This document shows positions 1 through 6,945 of a DNA stretch of 13,288 nt, piece after piece. The translations under genes and the position numbers were made by a program. Under the pieces are notes generated by a model. The model did no database searches, was not told the origin of the DNA, and was given only the letters and a program-made list of their open reading frames with translations. Each line of letters opens with the position of its first letter. The stretch's first letter is position 1. Location: contig JAFGOZ010000421.1 in NCBI GenBank assembly GCA_016926235.1, positions 1 to 13,288 on the forward strand, in the 5' to 3' direction. Source of the stretch: Bacteroidales bacterium (GTDB lineage: Bacteria > Bacteroidota > Bacteroidia > Bacteroidales > UBA10428).

Positions 1-152
1 GATTATAAATGAAAATCATCCGCTTAAGTCAGAGCTTCGTGGATGTTCCATCTGACCTTAAAAAATAAATTATAAACAGATGAAACAAGCATGATTAAAA
101 TAATCATGCTGTTCCATCTGACCATTAAAACTTAGAAAACAAACAGATGAAA
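1..152 (+). repeat. Tandem hairpin-forming leader repeats ahead of the first gene
   Basis: Two copies of a roughly 42-base unit lie at 45-86 and 111-153. Their first 13 bases are identical (GTTCCATCTGACC), as are 12 bases near their ends (AAACAGATGAAA). The window seems to open inside an earlier copy, since ATTATAAA then ATGAAA at 2-14 resembles 69-85. The end of one unit pairs with the start of the next: 77-86 with 111-120 (one mismatch), enclosing a perfect 10-base stem (88-97 with 101-110, loop AAA). The same outer pairing occurs at 9-14 with 46-51, enclosing a different inner stem (17-21 with 41-45). The last ATGAAA is the start of the gene at 147. An untranslated leader structure, a decayed tandem duplication of a gene start, or short peptide genes are all possible. 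The repeats and pairings are seen; any function is unknown. Confidence 0.6.
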
Positions 153-794
153 AAGTTAATTGCAGGTTTGGTTTTTCTGATATCTTGCATGACCGGATAT
201 TCACAATATGATATTTCAGAATATTATGCTGATACAACAAGGCAGGAATTTACATTTGAAAATAATAGTACAGCACAAAAACAAAAAAAGATAGATTTTA
301 ATCTGAGTGCAGGAGCTGGTTTTACATCCTTCAAAGGATATGGGAACATGTTTTCCAACTTTATTCAGCCTGAATGGTCATACCATGTATCACCGAAATT
401 TAATATAAACTTTGGAACTACTATTATACGGCACACTTATAATGGAGCACCAGACTTCTATTCATTTAATACAAACAGTCTATATGGTAATTTCACGTCA
501 GCTATGATTTATGCAGAAGGTGAATACAAACTCACGAACAGGGTAACTTTATCCGGCATGGGTTATAAAGAAATACCCGCATCAAAGACACCTCAAGGCT
601 ACAATCCGTATTTATTTAATTATCTCAACCAAGGCATGGCAATGTCAATAAATTACAGGATTAAAGACAATATGCATATTGGAGCTTCAATCAGCATTAA
701 TGATGGGGCAAATACATACTCTCCATTATATAATAATTTTAATAACCCCTTTGGATACCCTTCTTCGAACCGGGGTTTTTTAAATCCCTGGTAG
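147..794 (+). CDS. Exported protein, probably outer-membrane beta-barrel-like
   Basis: This 215-residue protein has a clear N-terminal export signal: two lysines, a hydrophobic stretch at residues 4-13, then a polar region. LISC at residues 11-14 fits a lipobox with Cys14, but cleavage by signal peptidase I near Ser19-Gln20 is equally plausible. The mature part is rich in aromatic residues, Asn and Gly, with alternating polar and hydrophobic strands such as the stretch around residues 80-92. This is the look of small Bacteroidota outer-membrane or periplasmic beta proteins. No catalytic motif was recognised. It ends in Asn-Pro-Trp. The gene lies 4 bases before the PrsW-like gene and is probably cotranscribed with it. 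The start is the ATG inside the last leader repeat, directly before the signal peptide. Export is well supported; the fold is an inference and the function unknown. Confidence 0.8.
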   Translation: MKKLIAGLVFLISCMTGYSQYDISEYYADTTRQEFTFENNSTAQKQKKIDFNLSAGAGFTSFKGYGNMFSNFIQPEWSYHVSPKFNINFGTTIIRHTYNGAPDFYSFNTNSLYGNFTSAMIYAEGEYKLTNRVTLSGMGYKEIPASKTPQGYNPYLFNYLNQGMAMSINYRIKDNMHIGASISINDGANTYSPLYNNFNNPFGYPSSNRGFLNPW

Positions 795-798
795 AAAA

Positions 799-1476
799 AT
801 GACATTATTGATTGTCTCACTAGCCCCGGTATTTCTAATAGCTTTTTACATCTATTTCAGGGATAAATATGAAAAAGAACCCATTGGAATCCTTTTAAGA
901 GCATTGTTGGCAGGAGCTATTATCGTTATTCCAATACTTATCATCGAAGGTTTTTTGCAAAGTTTCAGTGCTATGTTCAAAGGTTTTTTTAAAGCAGGAT
1001 GGGATGCCTTCGCAGTAGCAGCTTTTACAGAGGAATCATTTAAATACCTGGCCCTTTATCTTATTATCTGGAACAACAAGAACTTTAACGAAAAGTTTGA
1101 TGGCATTGTGTATGCAGCATTTATTGCCCTGGGGTTTGCAGGAATAGAAAATGTCTTTTACGTATTCAGGTATGGTCATGCAGTAGCCATTATGAGAGCA
1201 TTGACAGCAGTGCCGGCTCATGCGTTATTTGGTGTAACTATGGGGTATTATTTTGGGCTGGCTAAATTTGAGGAGAAACATAAAAAACTCCGGCTTCGTC
1301 TGGCATGGTTTGTGCCAATAATCCTGCATGGTATTTACGATTTCATTTTGTTTGTTGATATTCCGGCATACCTGTTAATTTTCCTTCCATATATTGTATA
1401 CATATGGGTAGCAGGTTTAAAGAAAATGAAGAAATTATCGGATGCTTCAGTATTTAAACCTAGAGTAAAAGAATAA
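799..1476 (+). CDS. PrsW-family intramembrane metalloprotease
   Basis: The 225-residue protein is polytopic, with hydrophobic segments near residues 2-20, 34-55, 67-90, 102-123, 136-153, 170-186 and 189-206. It carries the family motifs in order: EESFK at 78-82 (Glu78, Glu79), GFAGIEN at 112-118 (Glu117), the VPAHALFG block with His141, and HGIYDF with His177 and Asp181. These Glu, His and Asp residues lie in membrane segments and are the expected metal and catalytic residues. PrsW of Bacillus subtilis cleaves the anti-sigma factor RsiW, but family members in other phyla have mostly unknown targets and no sigma or anti-sigma gene is visible here. The ATG comes 4 bases after the previous stop, indicating one transcript with the exported protein. 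The family call is secure; the substrate is unknown. Confidence 0.9.
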   Translation: MTLLIVSLAPVFLIAFYIYFRDKYEKEPIGILLRALLAGAIIVIPILIIEGFLQSFSAMFKGFFKAGWDAFAVAAFTEESFKYLALYLIIWNNKNFNEKFDGIVYAAFIALGFAGIENVFYVFRYGHAVAIMRALTAVPAHALFGVTMGYYFGLAKFEEKHKKLRLRLAWFVPIILHGIYDFILFVDIPAYLLIFLPYIVYIWVAGLKKMKKLSDASVFKPRVKE

Positions 1477-1508
1477 TCTTTTTAACCTAACTTATACTTT
1501 GATTAAAA

Positions 1509-1571
1509 AATAAGGAGTCAGGAGTCAAGGAAATCTAATAACTCCTGTATACTAAATTCTGTCTCCTTATT
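1509..1571. terminator. Inverted repeat between convergent genes, possible two-way terminator
   Basis: AATAAGGAG at 1509-1517 is perfectly complementary to CTCCTTATT at 1563-1571. Nested inside, CAGGAGT at 1519-1525 pairs with ACTCCTG at 1541-1547. The right arm overlaps the aldolase stop codon. An A-run at 1505-1510 would be a U-run in the minus-strand transcript, as expected for termination of the aldolase operon. The left arm also contains two GGAGTCA heptamers (1514-1527) of the same kind as those at 6134-6147. Position between two convergent genes suggests termination, but the large loop makes this uncertain. Confidence 0.45.
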
Positions 1572-2517
1572 CTAATATCGTTCCGTCCATCATCTGATTA
1601 TAGAAAGTCACATAATCATCTCTCTTCTCTGAAGCCATCCATTTCAGTGCACTTCTTGGATGCTCATTCATGGACCCAGTTATCAGGTATGGCATAAAAT
1701 ATCCCCAGTCAATCTCTTTTTGAAGTGGGATAAAACGTCTTTGTATAATATCATAAATTGGACGAAGGTCAAATTTGGGGTTCTTAAGAAAAGAAAGCAA
1801 CAACTCCAAAGTACAGTTACCTGCACCACGACCTATGCCTAAAATGGTAGCATCCAGCATGTTACAGTTATGAATAATAGCTGTAATAGTATTGGAAAAT
1901 GCGAGTTGCATGTTATTATGAGCATGAATTCCTAAAGTTTTCCCCGGAAGGGCTTCCTGATATTTCTTTACTAAAGACTCAATTTGTTCACAATACAGGC
2001 TACCAAAACTATCAACAACATAAATAATTGGAACTTTGCTTTTACCTAAATCATCCAGGGCTTCATCCAGATCTCGTTCTATTACTTTAGATACAGCCAT
2101 TAGGTTAATGGTAACTTCGTACCCTTTATCCATGCAGTGCTCTGCTAAAGCGACAGCTTTATCTACCTGATGAACATAGCATGCTACACGGATCATATCC
2201 AGAAGACTATCTTCCTTTGGTAAAATATCATCATACTCAATTCTCCCAATATCGGCCATTGCTGACAATTTTAGATTAGTGTTATTATCACCAACTATTC
2301 TGCGCAGGTCTTTTTCATCACAAAATTTCCATGGACCATTTTCTTTCCTTGAATAGGCAGCTTCACTACTCTTATAACCGATTTCCATATAGTCTATTCC
2401 TGAGGCAACACAGGCATTGTATACATCTTTTACAAATTCATCGCTAAATTGCCATGCATTCATTAAACCACCATCGCGAATGGTACAATCCAGTACTTTT
2501 ATCTCTTTTCTAAACAT
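1567..2517 (-). CDS. HMGL-like aldolase (4-hydroxy-2-oxovalerate aldolase-like)
   Basis: A 316-residue TIM-barrel enzyme of the HMG-CoA lyase-like (DmpG/LeuA) superfamily. Motifs: DCTIRDGG at 10-17 with Arg14 and Asp15 (substrate and metal), VDSFGS at 168-173, GIHAHNN at 196-202 with metal ligands His198 and His200, and GIGRGAGN at 227-234. DmpG-type aldolases cleave 4-hydroxy-2-oxoacids to pyruvate and an aldehyde. However, the catalytic-base histidine that follows RDGS in DmpG is missing here (RDGGLMNAWQF), a pattern I associate with the less studied aldolases of surface-polysaccharide and aromatic gene sets. It lies 6 bases downstream of a PchB-like gene and is probably cotranscribed with it. 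No acetaldehyde dehydrogenase partner (DmpF) is nearby, which argues against a meta-cleavage catabolic role. The family is secure; the substrate is unknown. Confidence 0.85.
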   Translation of the reverse strand: MFRKEIKVLDCTIRDGGLMNAWQFSDEFVKDVYNACVASGIDYMEIGYKSSEAAYSRKENGPWKFCDEKDLRRIVGDNNTNLKLSAMADIGRIEYDDILPKEDSLLDMIRVACYVHQVDKAVALAEHCMDKGYEVTINLMAVSKVIERDLDEALDDLGKSKVPIIYVVDSFGSLYCEQIESLVKKYQEALPGKTLGIHAHNNMQLAFSNTITAIIHNCNMLDATILGIGRGAGNCTLELLLSFLKNPKFDLRPIYDIIQRRFIPLQKEIDWGYFMPYLITGSMNEHPRSALKWMASEKRDDYVTFYNQMMDGTILE

Positions 2518-2523
2518 AGTATT

Positions 2524-2832
2524 TTATTTTTTGTTATTCTCTTTTTCAATTATTTTCAGCTCTTCACTTATAAAGTGATCCAGTAATTGTTTATACACGC
2601 TGAAAATTAAATCAGGATCCAACCCATTTTGTTGAGCCCATTTTCTACGAGTTTCAAGTACCGAATCATACCTTTTCTTTGCAACAATGCTATCTTTGTT
2701 TTTGCTCTTATACTTTACAACCTCTTTCACAAAACCGAACCGCTCACCCAGCAATTTAATGATTTCCGCATCAATACGGTCAATTTCCTCTCTTACATCT
2801 TCAATACATTTGCAATCTGATGGTTTTCTCAT
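2524..2832 (-). CDS. Chorismate mutase type II, closest in look to isochorismate-pyruvate lyase PchB
   Basis: This 102-residue all-helical protein aligns by eye along its length with PchB of Pseudomonas: the start (M-x-x-P-x-DC), then D-V/I-RE-x-IDRID, then a conserved WA-x-x-NGLD at 65-72. Expected active-site residues are Arg14, Arg31 and Lys42. The glutamine near position 90 of PchB appears to be Glu91 here, after allowing one inserted residue; an acidic residue at this site is known in some AroQ chorismate mutases and changes pH dependence. It may therefore convert chorismate to prephenate, isochorismate to salicylate plus pyruvate, or act on something related. It is the first gene of an operon with the aldolase and has a well-formed promoter. 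The superfamily is secure; the choice between mutase and lyase is open. Confidence 0.85.
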   Translation of the reverse strand: MRKPSDCKCIEDVREEIDRIDAEIIKLLGERFGFVKEVVKYKSKNKDSIVAKKRYDSVLETRRKWAQQNGLDPDLIFSVYKQLLDHFISEELKIIEKENNKK

Positions 2833-3184
2833 GACAGGTTGGTTTAAAAATCCGTCAAATATATAAAATCCATAGAAACTGGCAATTTTTTGTTAGAAGT
2901 TTATATGGGTGGGCAGAGATTACTAATCTACTGAAAGACTGTTATCAACAGCATATATTCTATGTTTCGGACAGCTTAACAATCTAACATATTTTAGTTT
3001 TATTAATAAAAAGAACCGGGTTTAAATAAAAATCATTATCTTGAAAATTTTAATGATTTAATATTTGTTTGATCATTATTTCTTAAAACTTACCATATCA
3101 GAGAAGTAGTTGACTTTTATTTCAACTATAGATCGAAATAATATGGCTATATGTAAAGAAAATCCTGAAAGACAATAGTTTTAT
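2833..3184. other. Divergent intergenic region between the PchB-like and kinase genes
   Basis: This 352-base A+T-rich gap separates divergent genes. It contains the minus-strand promoter listed separately (2856-2885). A small dyad CTGTT-ATC-AACAG lies at 2939-2951. A 7-base dyad TTATTTC/GAAATAA lies at 3117-3123 and 3135-3141, about 44 bases before the kinase start. No convincing promoter for the kinase was found: the sequence ending AATATTTG near 3053 lacks a well-placed upstream element. No credible small gene was seen. Confidence 0.5.
2856..2885 (-). promoter_or_regulatory. Bacteroidota-type promoter of the PchB-like/aldolase operon
   Basis: Read on the minus strand, TTG (2885-2883) is followed by 19 bases and then TATATTTG (2863-2856), a full match to the TAnnTTTG -7 element used by the primary sigma factor of Bacteroidota. 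Transcription would begin near 2849, leaving a leader of about 17 bases before the ATG at 2832. Confidence 0.65.
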
Positions 3185-4735
3185 ATGCATAAAGAGCAAG
3201 AGATGATATATAAACTAAGTGAGCTTAATAAAAAAATAAATAAGGCTCCAGGGTTAGATAACATAAATAGGATCATTTTCGATTTCTTAAGCTCATTGAT
3301 GGATATATCTAATATAGGGATTGGGATATATAACATTGAAGAAATTTGCATTGACTTCCATCAATTTATAGAAAACAAAAAAATTATTCCCAAACAAAGT
3401 TTTTCATTATCAGACCCGGGAAGTTGTGCTGTATATTGCTATACAAATCAAAAGAATATATATTCAAACAACTTTGAAAACGATTATACAAAATATATCT
3501 CAGAGTTACCTACCTCAGGCAGGGCAATTCCCAAATCAGTAATTTTTATCCCTTTAACATTCAATAACAAACATATAGGAATATTTACAATTCAATCGGA
3601 AAAGGCCAATGCATACTCAATAACTGATTATACTTTTATTGAAACCATTGCTTCCATTATTGCCCTGGTGTTTTATAATTTGATTAATAAAAGAGAAATT
3701 GACCTGAATGTTATTGAAAATAAAAAGCTCAAAGCGAAGCTTGAAAAGAAAACTGACGAGCTTAAACTGAATAAACAAATTATCGAAGAACAAGATAATA
3801 AAATAAACATGTTGAGGGAAGAATCTCAGGACAAAGGGGATTATTTGAATGAAGTTAATGAAATTCTTAAGCAGCGACAAGAACAAATTGAAGAACAGGC
3901 TGAAAAACTGAATGCACAAAAAGAAGAACTTGAAGATATAAATGATCACTTAAAGGAAACAAACACCCTGATTCAGGAACGGCAGAAACAGATTGAAAAA
4001 CAAGCAGAAGAGTTGAATACAATGAATATTTCACTCAGGAAATTAAATGCAACAAAAGATAAGTTCTTTTCTATCATAGCCCATGATTTAAAAAACCCGT
4101 TTCATGCAATAATGGGTTTCACTGAACTATTATTGAATCACTTTGATGACTTTACAAACGAAAAAAAAATAAACTACCTTCAGATTATACAGTCATCAGC
4201 TGAAAATGTATTTAAACTTCTTGAAAACCTGCTTCACTGGGCAAGATCACAAACAGGAAACATAGAATTTTCACCTGAGGTTTTTGATTTAAACGAAATG
4301 GCAGACCAGAATATTGAACTTGTGAGCTCATTATTGAGGGATAAAGGTATTACAGCAGTTAAAGACATACCCGAAAACACAACAATATATGCTGATAAAA
4401 ACATGATCAATACTGTTTTGAGAAATCTAATTTCTAATGCCATTAAATTTACAGAAGGAGGAAAAATTAGCGTTATAGCTGAAACGAATACAAGTCAAAC
4501 AACTATTAAAATTATTGATACTGGCCTTGGGATTCCGTCAGATAAAATTGATATGTTGTTTGAAGTTGATAAAGGGAAATCGACAGAGGGCACACGACAT
4601 GAATCAGGAACCGGTTTGGGACTTATACTATGCAAGGAATTTGTAGAAAAGAATGCAGGTAAAATTTGGGCAGAAAGTGAGGAAGGCGAAGGCAGTACTT
4701 TCGCCTTTACTGTACCATCAAAAATACCACAATAA
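3185..4735 (+). CDS. Soluble GAF-domain sensor histidine kinase
   Basis: The 516-residue protein has an N-terminal GAF-like domain (about 10-165; the FIPLTFNNKHIGIFTIQS stretch is typical), a long coiled coil (about 170-292), a HisKA domain with phosphoacceptor His300 in SIIAHDLKNPF, and an HATPase_c domain with N box NLISNAIKF (414-422), G1 box DTGLGI (445-450) and G2 box GTGLGL (475-480). No membrane segment or signal peptide is present, so it should sense a cytoplasmic signal. The coil contains two similar segments 35 residues apart, exactly five heptads (RQEQIEEQAEKLN at 231-243 and RQKQIEKQAEELN at 266-278), a feature common in Bacteroidota kinases. No receiver domain or response regulator lies nearby, so its partner is elsewhere. 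The start is the first ATG in frame; no ribosome binding site supports it. Confidence 0.92.
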   Translation: MHKEQEMIYKLSELNKKINKAPGLDNINRIIFDFLSSLMDISNIGIGIYNIEEICIDFHQFIENKKIIPKQSFSLSDPGSCAVYCYTNQKNIYSNNFENDYTKYISELPTSGRAIPKSVIFIPLTFNNKHIGIFTIQSEKANAYSITDYTFIETIASIIALVFYNLINKREIDLNVIENKKLKAKLEKKTDELKLNKQIIEEQDNKINMLREESQDKGDYLNEVNEILKQRQEQIEEQAEKLNAQKEELEDINDHLKETNTLIQERQKQIEKQAEELNTMNISLRKLNATKDKFFSIIAHDLKNPFHAIMGFTELLLNHFDDFTNEKKINYLQIIQSSAENVFKLLENLLHWARSQTGNIEFSPEVFDLNEMADQNIELVSSLLRDKGITAVKDIPENTTIYADKNMINTVLRNLISNAIKFTEGGKISVIAETNTSQTTIKIIDTGLGIPSDKIDMLFEVDKGKSTEGTRHESGTGLGLILCKEFVEKNAGKIWAESEEGEGSTFAFTVPSKIPQ

Positions 4736-4747
4736 TAACTGCAAGTT

Positions 4748-4769
4748 AAATAAATTACGTAATTGATTT
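4748..4769. other. Palindrome in the 41-base gap between convergent genes
   Basis: AATTACGTAATT at 4753-4764 is a perfect 12-base palindrome, and after one mismatch the pairing continues for 4 more bases each side (4748-4751 with 4766-4769). It sits between the stop codons of the kinase gene and the convergent 157-residue gene. It has no loop and no G+C-rich stem, so it is a poor intrinsic terminator; a dimeric protein site is possible. Its role is unknown. Confidence 0.35.
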
Positions 4770-4776
4770 GCATAGT

Positions 4777-5250
4777 TCATTCCATAATAAACTCTGCCAA
4801 AAGCTTCATCCGGTAAAATAAATTACTAAGTAATAATGGGACACTAGTATTATGAACATTATCCAAACTTCCATTAAGTCTTTTTATAGTGCGCAATTCT
4901 TCAATTTTCTCATCAATTTTATTCAGCATCTTCTCTGTTGACCAGCCAAGGTATTTTTTATTTCTTTCATCTTTTATATGCTCTTTTTTAATAACACCCT
5001 TTTTAATGTTTTTGAAATTGAAATTGTCGCTGATAGCATCCAGAAGTGCCTTATTGGATAAGTTATCTATCACAATATCAGGATGTACCTTATTTTTATA
5101 GGCATGTATAAAAACTTTCATATTATCCCGGATTTCCCGAATAACGAGTTTTTTGTGAATATTGATACTTTTTGATTTCTCACTAAGCTTAGGTATTATG
5201 TCTGAAGCATGGGATATTACTGTACTTATCCAACCGAATGAAAATGCCAT
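4777..5250 (-). CDS. Hypothetical protein, 157 residues, not recognised
   Basis: I do not recognise this protein. It is basic (lysine-rich) and mostly helical in appearance, without cysteine pairs or a catalytic motif. The N-terminus (MAFSFGWISTVISHASDIIP) is mildly hydrophobic but lacks the early lysines of a signal peptide, so a cytoplasmic or peripheral membrane location seems likelier. A charged helix of coiled-coil character lies at about 108-122. It is convergent with the kinase gene and divergent from the phosphatase gene. In favour of a real gene: the frame fills the space between its neighbours without overlapping either, and composition matches theirs. It could be a small helical regulator, but nothing in the sequence proves this. 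Confidence 0.6.
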   Translation of the reverse strand: MAFSFGWISTVISHASDIIPKLSEKSKSINIHKKLVIREIRDNMKVFIHAYKNKVHPDIVIDNLSNKALLDAISDNFNFKNIKKGVIKKEHIKDERNKKYLGWSTEKMLNKIDEKIEELRTIKRLNGSLDNVHNTSVPLLLSNLFYRMKLLAEFIME

Positions 5251-5369
5251 AGTTACACTTTTTAAGGTCTTTTGGTAAAAATAGATTATTTTTTATAATC
5301 TTTGAATATATAATAAAGAACCTGTATAAAATATTTGTAAAAGAATTCATTTCTCTCAAAGACTAAATT
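5251..5369. promoter_or_regulatory. Divergent control region with a dyad and a weak promoter
   Basis: A perfect 7-base dyad AGATTAT-TTTTT-ATAATCT lies at 5283-5301, between divergent genes, and could be a regulator site for either. On the plus strand AATATTTG at 5330-5337 differs from TAnnTTTG at its first base and would put transcription near 5343, before the ATG at 5370. The nearest upstream TTTG is about 25 bases away rather than the usual 19 or so, so the promoter call is weak. Confidence 0.35.
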
Positions 5370-6089
5370 ATGGGAAAGGTAAAACATCAATATATAGAAA
5401 AGATGAATGGGACCCGACGATTTGTCATTGGGGATATTCATGGTTGTTACAAAACATTGAGAGCATTAATTGATAAAGCAGGCATCAAAAAAGAAGATCA
5501 GCTTTTTTTTCTTGGTGATTATATTGATCGAGGACCAAATAGCAAAGAGGTTGTGGATTATATAATGGATATGATGAATACAGGATACAAGATTTTTCCA
5601 TTACTTGGCAATCACGAAGCAGATTTGCTCGAATACATGAAAGAAGAACCTCATGTATTGGAATGGCATATGAAAAAAGGGAAATATGAGAGTATGATGG
5701 AAGGGAAAACAGTGTCTCCTAAATATGTCGAATTTATTAAATCTCTTCCACACTATATTGATACAGGTGATTTCTATTTGGTACATGCCGGATTTAATTT
5801 CTCGAAAACAAAGCCCTTTGAGGATATTGGCGATATGTTATGCCTTAGACGGATAGAACCCGATACTATACAACTTAATGGCAGAAGAATCATTCACGGG
5901 CATCAACCCTTTTATTTTGAAGACATTACAAGCAGAATTATCAACAGAGACCTGGTGATCCCCCTTGATAATGGTGTTCCATATGTAAAAAAGCATAAGA
6001 TTTATGACTATACCAGGCTTGGCCAGTTATGCTGTTTTAATATGGATACGTTTGAATTTATAGCGCAGAAGAATGTTGATATATTGTGA
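5370..6089 (+). CDS. Metallophosphatase of the PP1/PP2A (PPP) and ApaH-like family
   Basis: The 239-residue protein has all the metal-binding and catalytic motifs of bacterial PPP phosphatases: GDIHG at 21-25 (Asp22, His24), GDYIDRG at 49-55 (Asp50, Asp53, Arg54), GNHE at 80-83 (Asn81, His82), His139 in LVHAGF and His178 in IIHGHQP. Such enzymes remove phosphate from phosphoserine or phosphothreonine (PrpA, PrpB, PrpE) or hydrolyse dinucleoside polyphosphates (ApaH). Sequence alone does not decide which, and length fits both. It is probably a cytoplasmic two-metal enzyme. An internal ATG at 5403 (Met12) would give a protein starting 9 residues before GDIHG, as many homologues do, so it is an alternative start. 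No kinase of the Ser/Thr type is adjacent. The gene stands alone, with a repeat-filled gap after it. Confidence 0.9.
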   Translation: MGKVKHQYIEKMNGTRRFVIGDIHGCYKTLRALIDKAGIKKEDQLFFLGDYIDRGPNSKEVVDYIMDMMNTGYKIFPLLGNHEADLLEYMKEEPHVLEWHMKKGKYESMMEGKTVSPKYVEFIKSLPHYIDTGDFYLVHAGFNFSKTKPFEDIGDMLCLRRIEPDTIQLNGRRIIHGHQPFYFEDITSRIINRDLVIPLDNGVPYVKKHKIYDYTRLGQLCCFNMDTFEFIAQKNVDIL

Positions 6090-6090
6090 G

Positions 6091-6323
6091 CTATTGGCTA
6101 TTTGCTATTGGCAATTGGGTAATCAAGAATTCAGGCGTCAGGAGTCAGAAGTCAGAATTCAGAATTCAGTAATATCGCTACTGCTAACACTGCCACTATT
6201 ACTCTTCTCCTTAGACTTAACCTCAGCCTCCACTTTTCATCAATAAACATTCCTGCTGACAAACATATTTTTTTTACAAAGAGCTAATAGCTAACGACTA
6301 AAAGCTAAAGACTAAAAGCTATT
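6091..6323 (+). repeat. Four tandem short-repeat blocks after the phosphatase gene
   Basis: The gap 6090-6450 (361 bases) holds no gene. From left to right: four heptamers like CTATTGG at 6091-6118; six heptamers at 6127-6168 (GAATTCA, GGCGTCA, GGAGTCA, GAAGTCA, GAATTCA, GAATTCA); about five hexamers like GCTACT at 6177-6206; and six heptamers like AGCTAAT/GACTAAA at 6282-6323. The period is exact within each block while bases drift between units. A 7-base period rules out ordinary coding. The same families recur at 7055-7103, 6965-7012, 10763-10786 and 1514-1527. The remainder of the gap holds the promoter for the next gene. Confidence 0.8.
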
Positions 6324-6377
6324 TAAAAATTCCGCTATACACTTAGGTCATTCCAAAGTAATTAAGAGTTTTACCTA

Positions 6378-6408
6378 TTTGATTCTGCCCTGATAATCCG
6401 TAACTTTG
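6378..6408 (+). promoter_or_regulatory. Strong Bacteroidota-type promoter of the eight-cysteine protein gene
   Basis: TTTG at 6378-6381, a 19-base spacer and TAACTTTG at 6401-6408 match the full Bacteroidota promoter consensus. Transcription would start near 6415. The predicted start falls within a perfect 10-base palindrome GTATTAATAC (6413-6422), which could act as an operator. The leader is then about 36 bases to the ATG at 6451. Confidence 0.75.
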
Positions 6409-6450
6409 AATTGTATTAATACCTATTAACCAAACATAAAATCATCGAAT

Positions 6451-6942
6451 ATGGAACGATTCAACAAAGATGGCCGTATGATCATCCCCATATCCGAAAG
6501 GGAGAAAAAAGTCCCAGAAGAAAAAGAAAATTCAGTGCGGTACGTGGTAAACCATGCCTATTGCCCTAAAGGATGCAGTATCATTGATACAAATAACCTG
6601 ATTAACGGTTATCCCAGTTTACGTATTAAATTTAAACGTAAGGGTAATGAAGGGATCATGCTTCTTTCAGCGGTAGAAGGGATATTTGATAAAATCATTG
6701 AATCAGGAAACCTGGAAAACGGGGTAAAAGATGAATTATATTGTCCGCATTGTGGTACAATATTTGAAAAACTGGTGAATTGCAGTTGTAAAACCGATGC
6801 CGACATGATAGTTATTGGTCTGACCCCTAAACTTGATTTTAATAATGCAATTACATTCTGTAATGTAACCGGTTGTAAAAACGGTACTTTTGTACAGGCA
6901 GGACATATTATAAGGCATATTCGCTTGAATGAGGGATATTAA
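6451..6942 (+). CDS. Hypothetical eight-cysteine protein, probably zinc-binding
   Basis: I do not recognise a named family for this 163-residue protein. It has eight cysteines in four pairs: Cys38/Cys42 (CPKGC), Cys98/Cys101 (CPHC), Cys111/Cys113 (CSC) and Cys137/Cys142 (CNVTGC). The CPHCG element and pairing are typical of zinc ribbons, so two structural metal sites are plausible; an iron-sulfur cluster is less likely but not excluded. There is no signal peptide or membrane segment. The first 30 residues are charged and probably flexible. The gene has its own near-perfect promoter and is not in an operon. After its stop come two TGAGAG units and hexamer repeats, the same order as after dinB. 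Reality of the gene is well supported by promoter and composition; function is unknown. Confidence 0.8.
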   Translation: MERFNKDGRMIIPISEREKKVPEEKENSVRYVVNHAYCPKGCSIIDTNNLINGYPSLRIKFKRKGNEGIMLLSAVEGIFDKIIESGNLENGVKDELYCPHCGTIFEKLVNCSCKTDADMIVIGLTPKLDFNNAITFCNVTGCKNGTFVQAGHIIRHIRLNEGY

Positions 6943-6945
6943 AGT

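Noticed and set aside
77..120. Integron attC site
   Set aside because: The stem ends do not fit the RYYYAAC/GTTRRRY core pattern and no integrase gene is in the window.
1..152. CRISPR array at the left edge
   Set aside because: Only two full units are present, their central parts differ strongly, and the intervening sequences pair with themselves, unlike spacers.
3110..3132. TTGACT...TATAGA as a sigma-70-type promoter for the kinase
   Set aside because: The spacing is about 11 bases rather than 17, and the primary sigma factor of Bacteroidota uses different elements.
6091..6323. CRISPR array or coding repeats in the phosphatase gap
   Set aside because: Units are 6-7 bases without spacers, and a 7-base period does not keep a reading frame.
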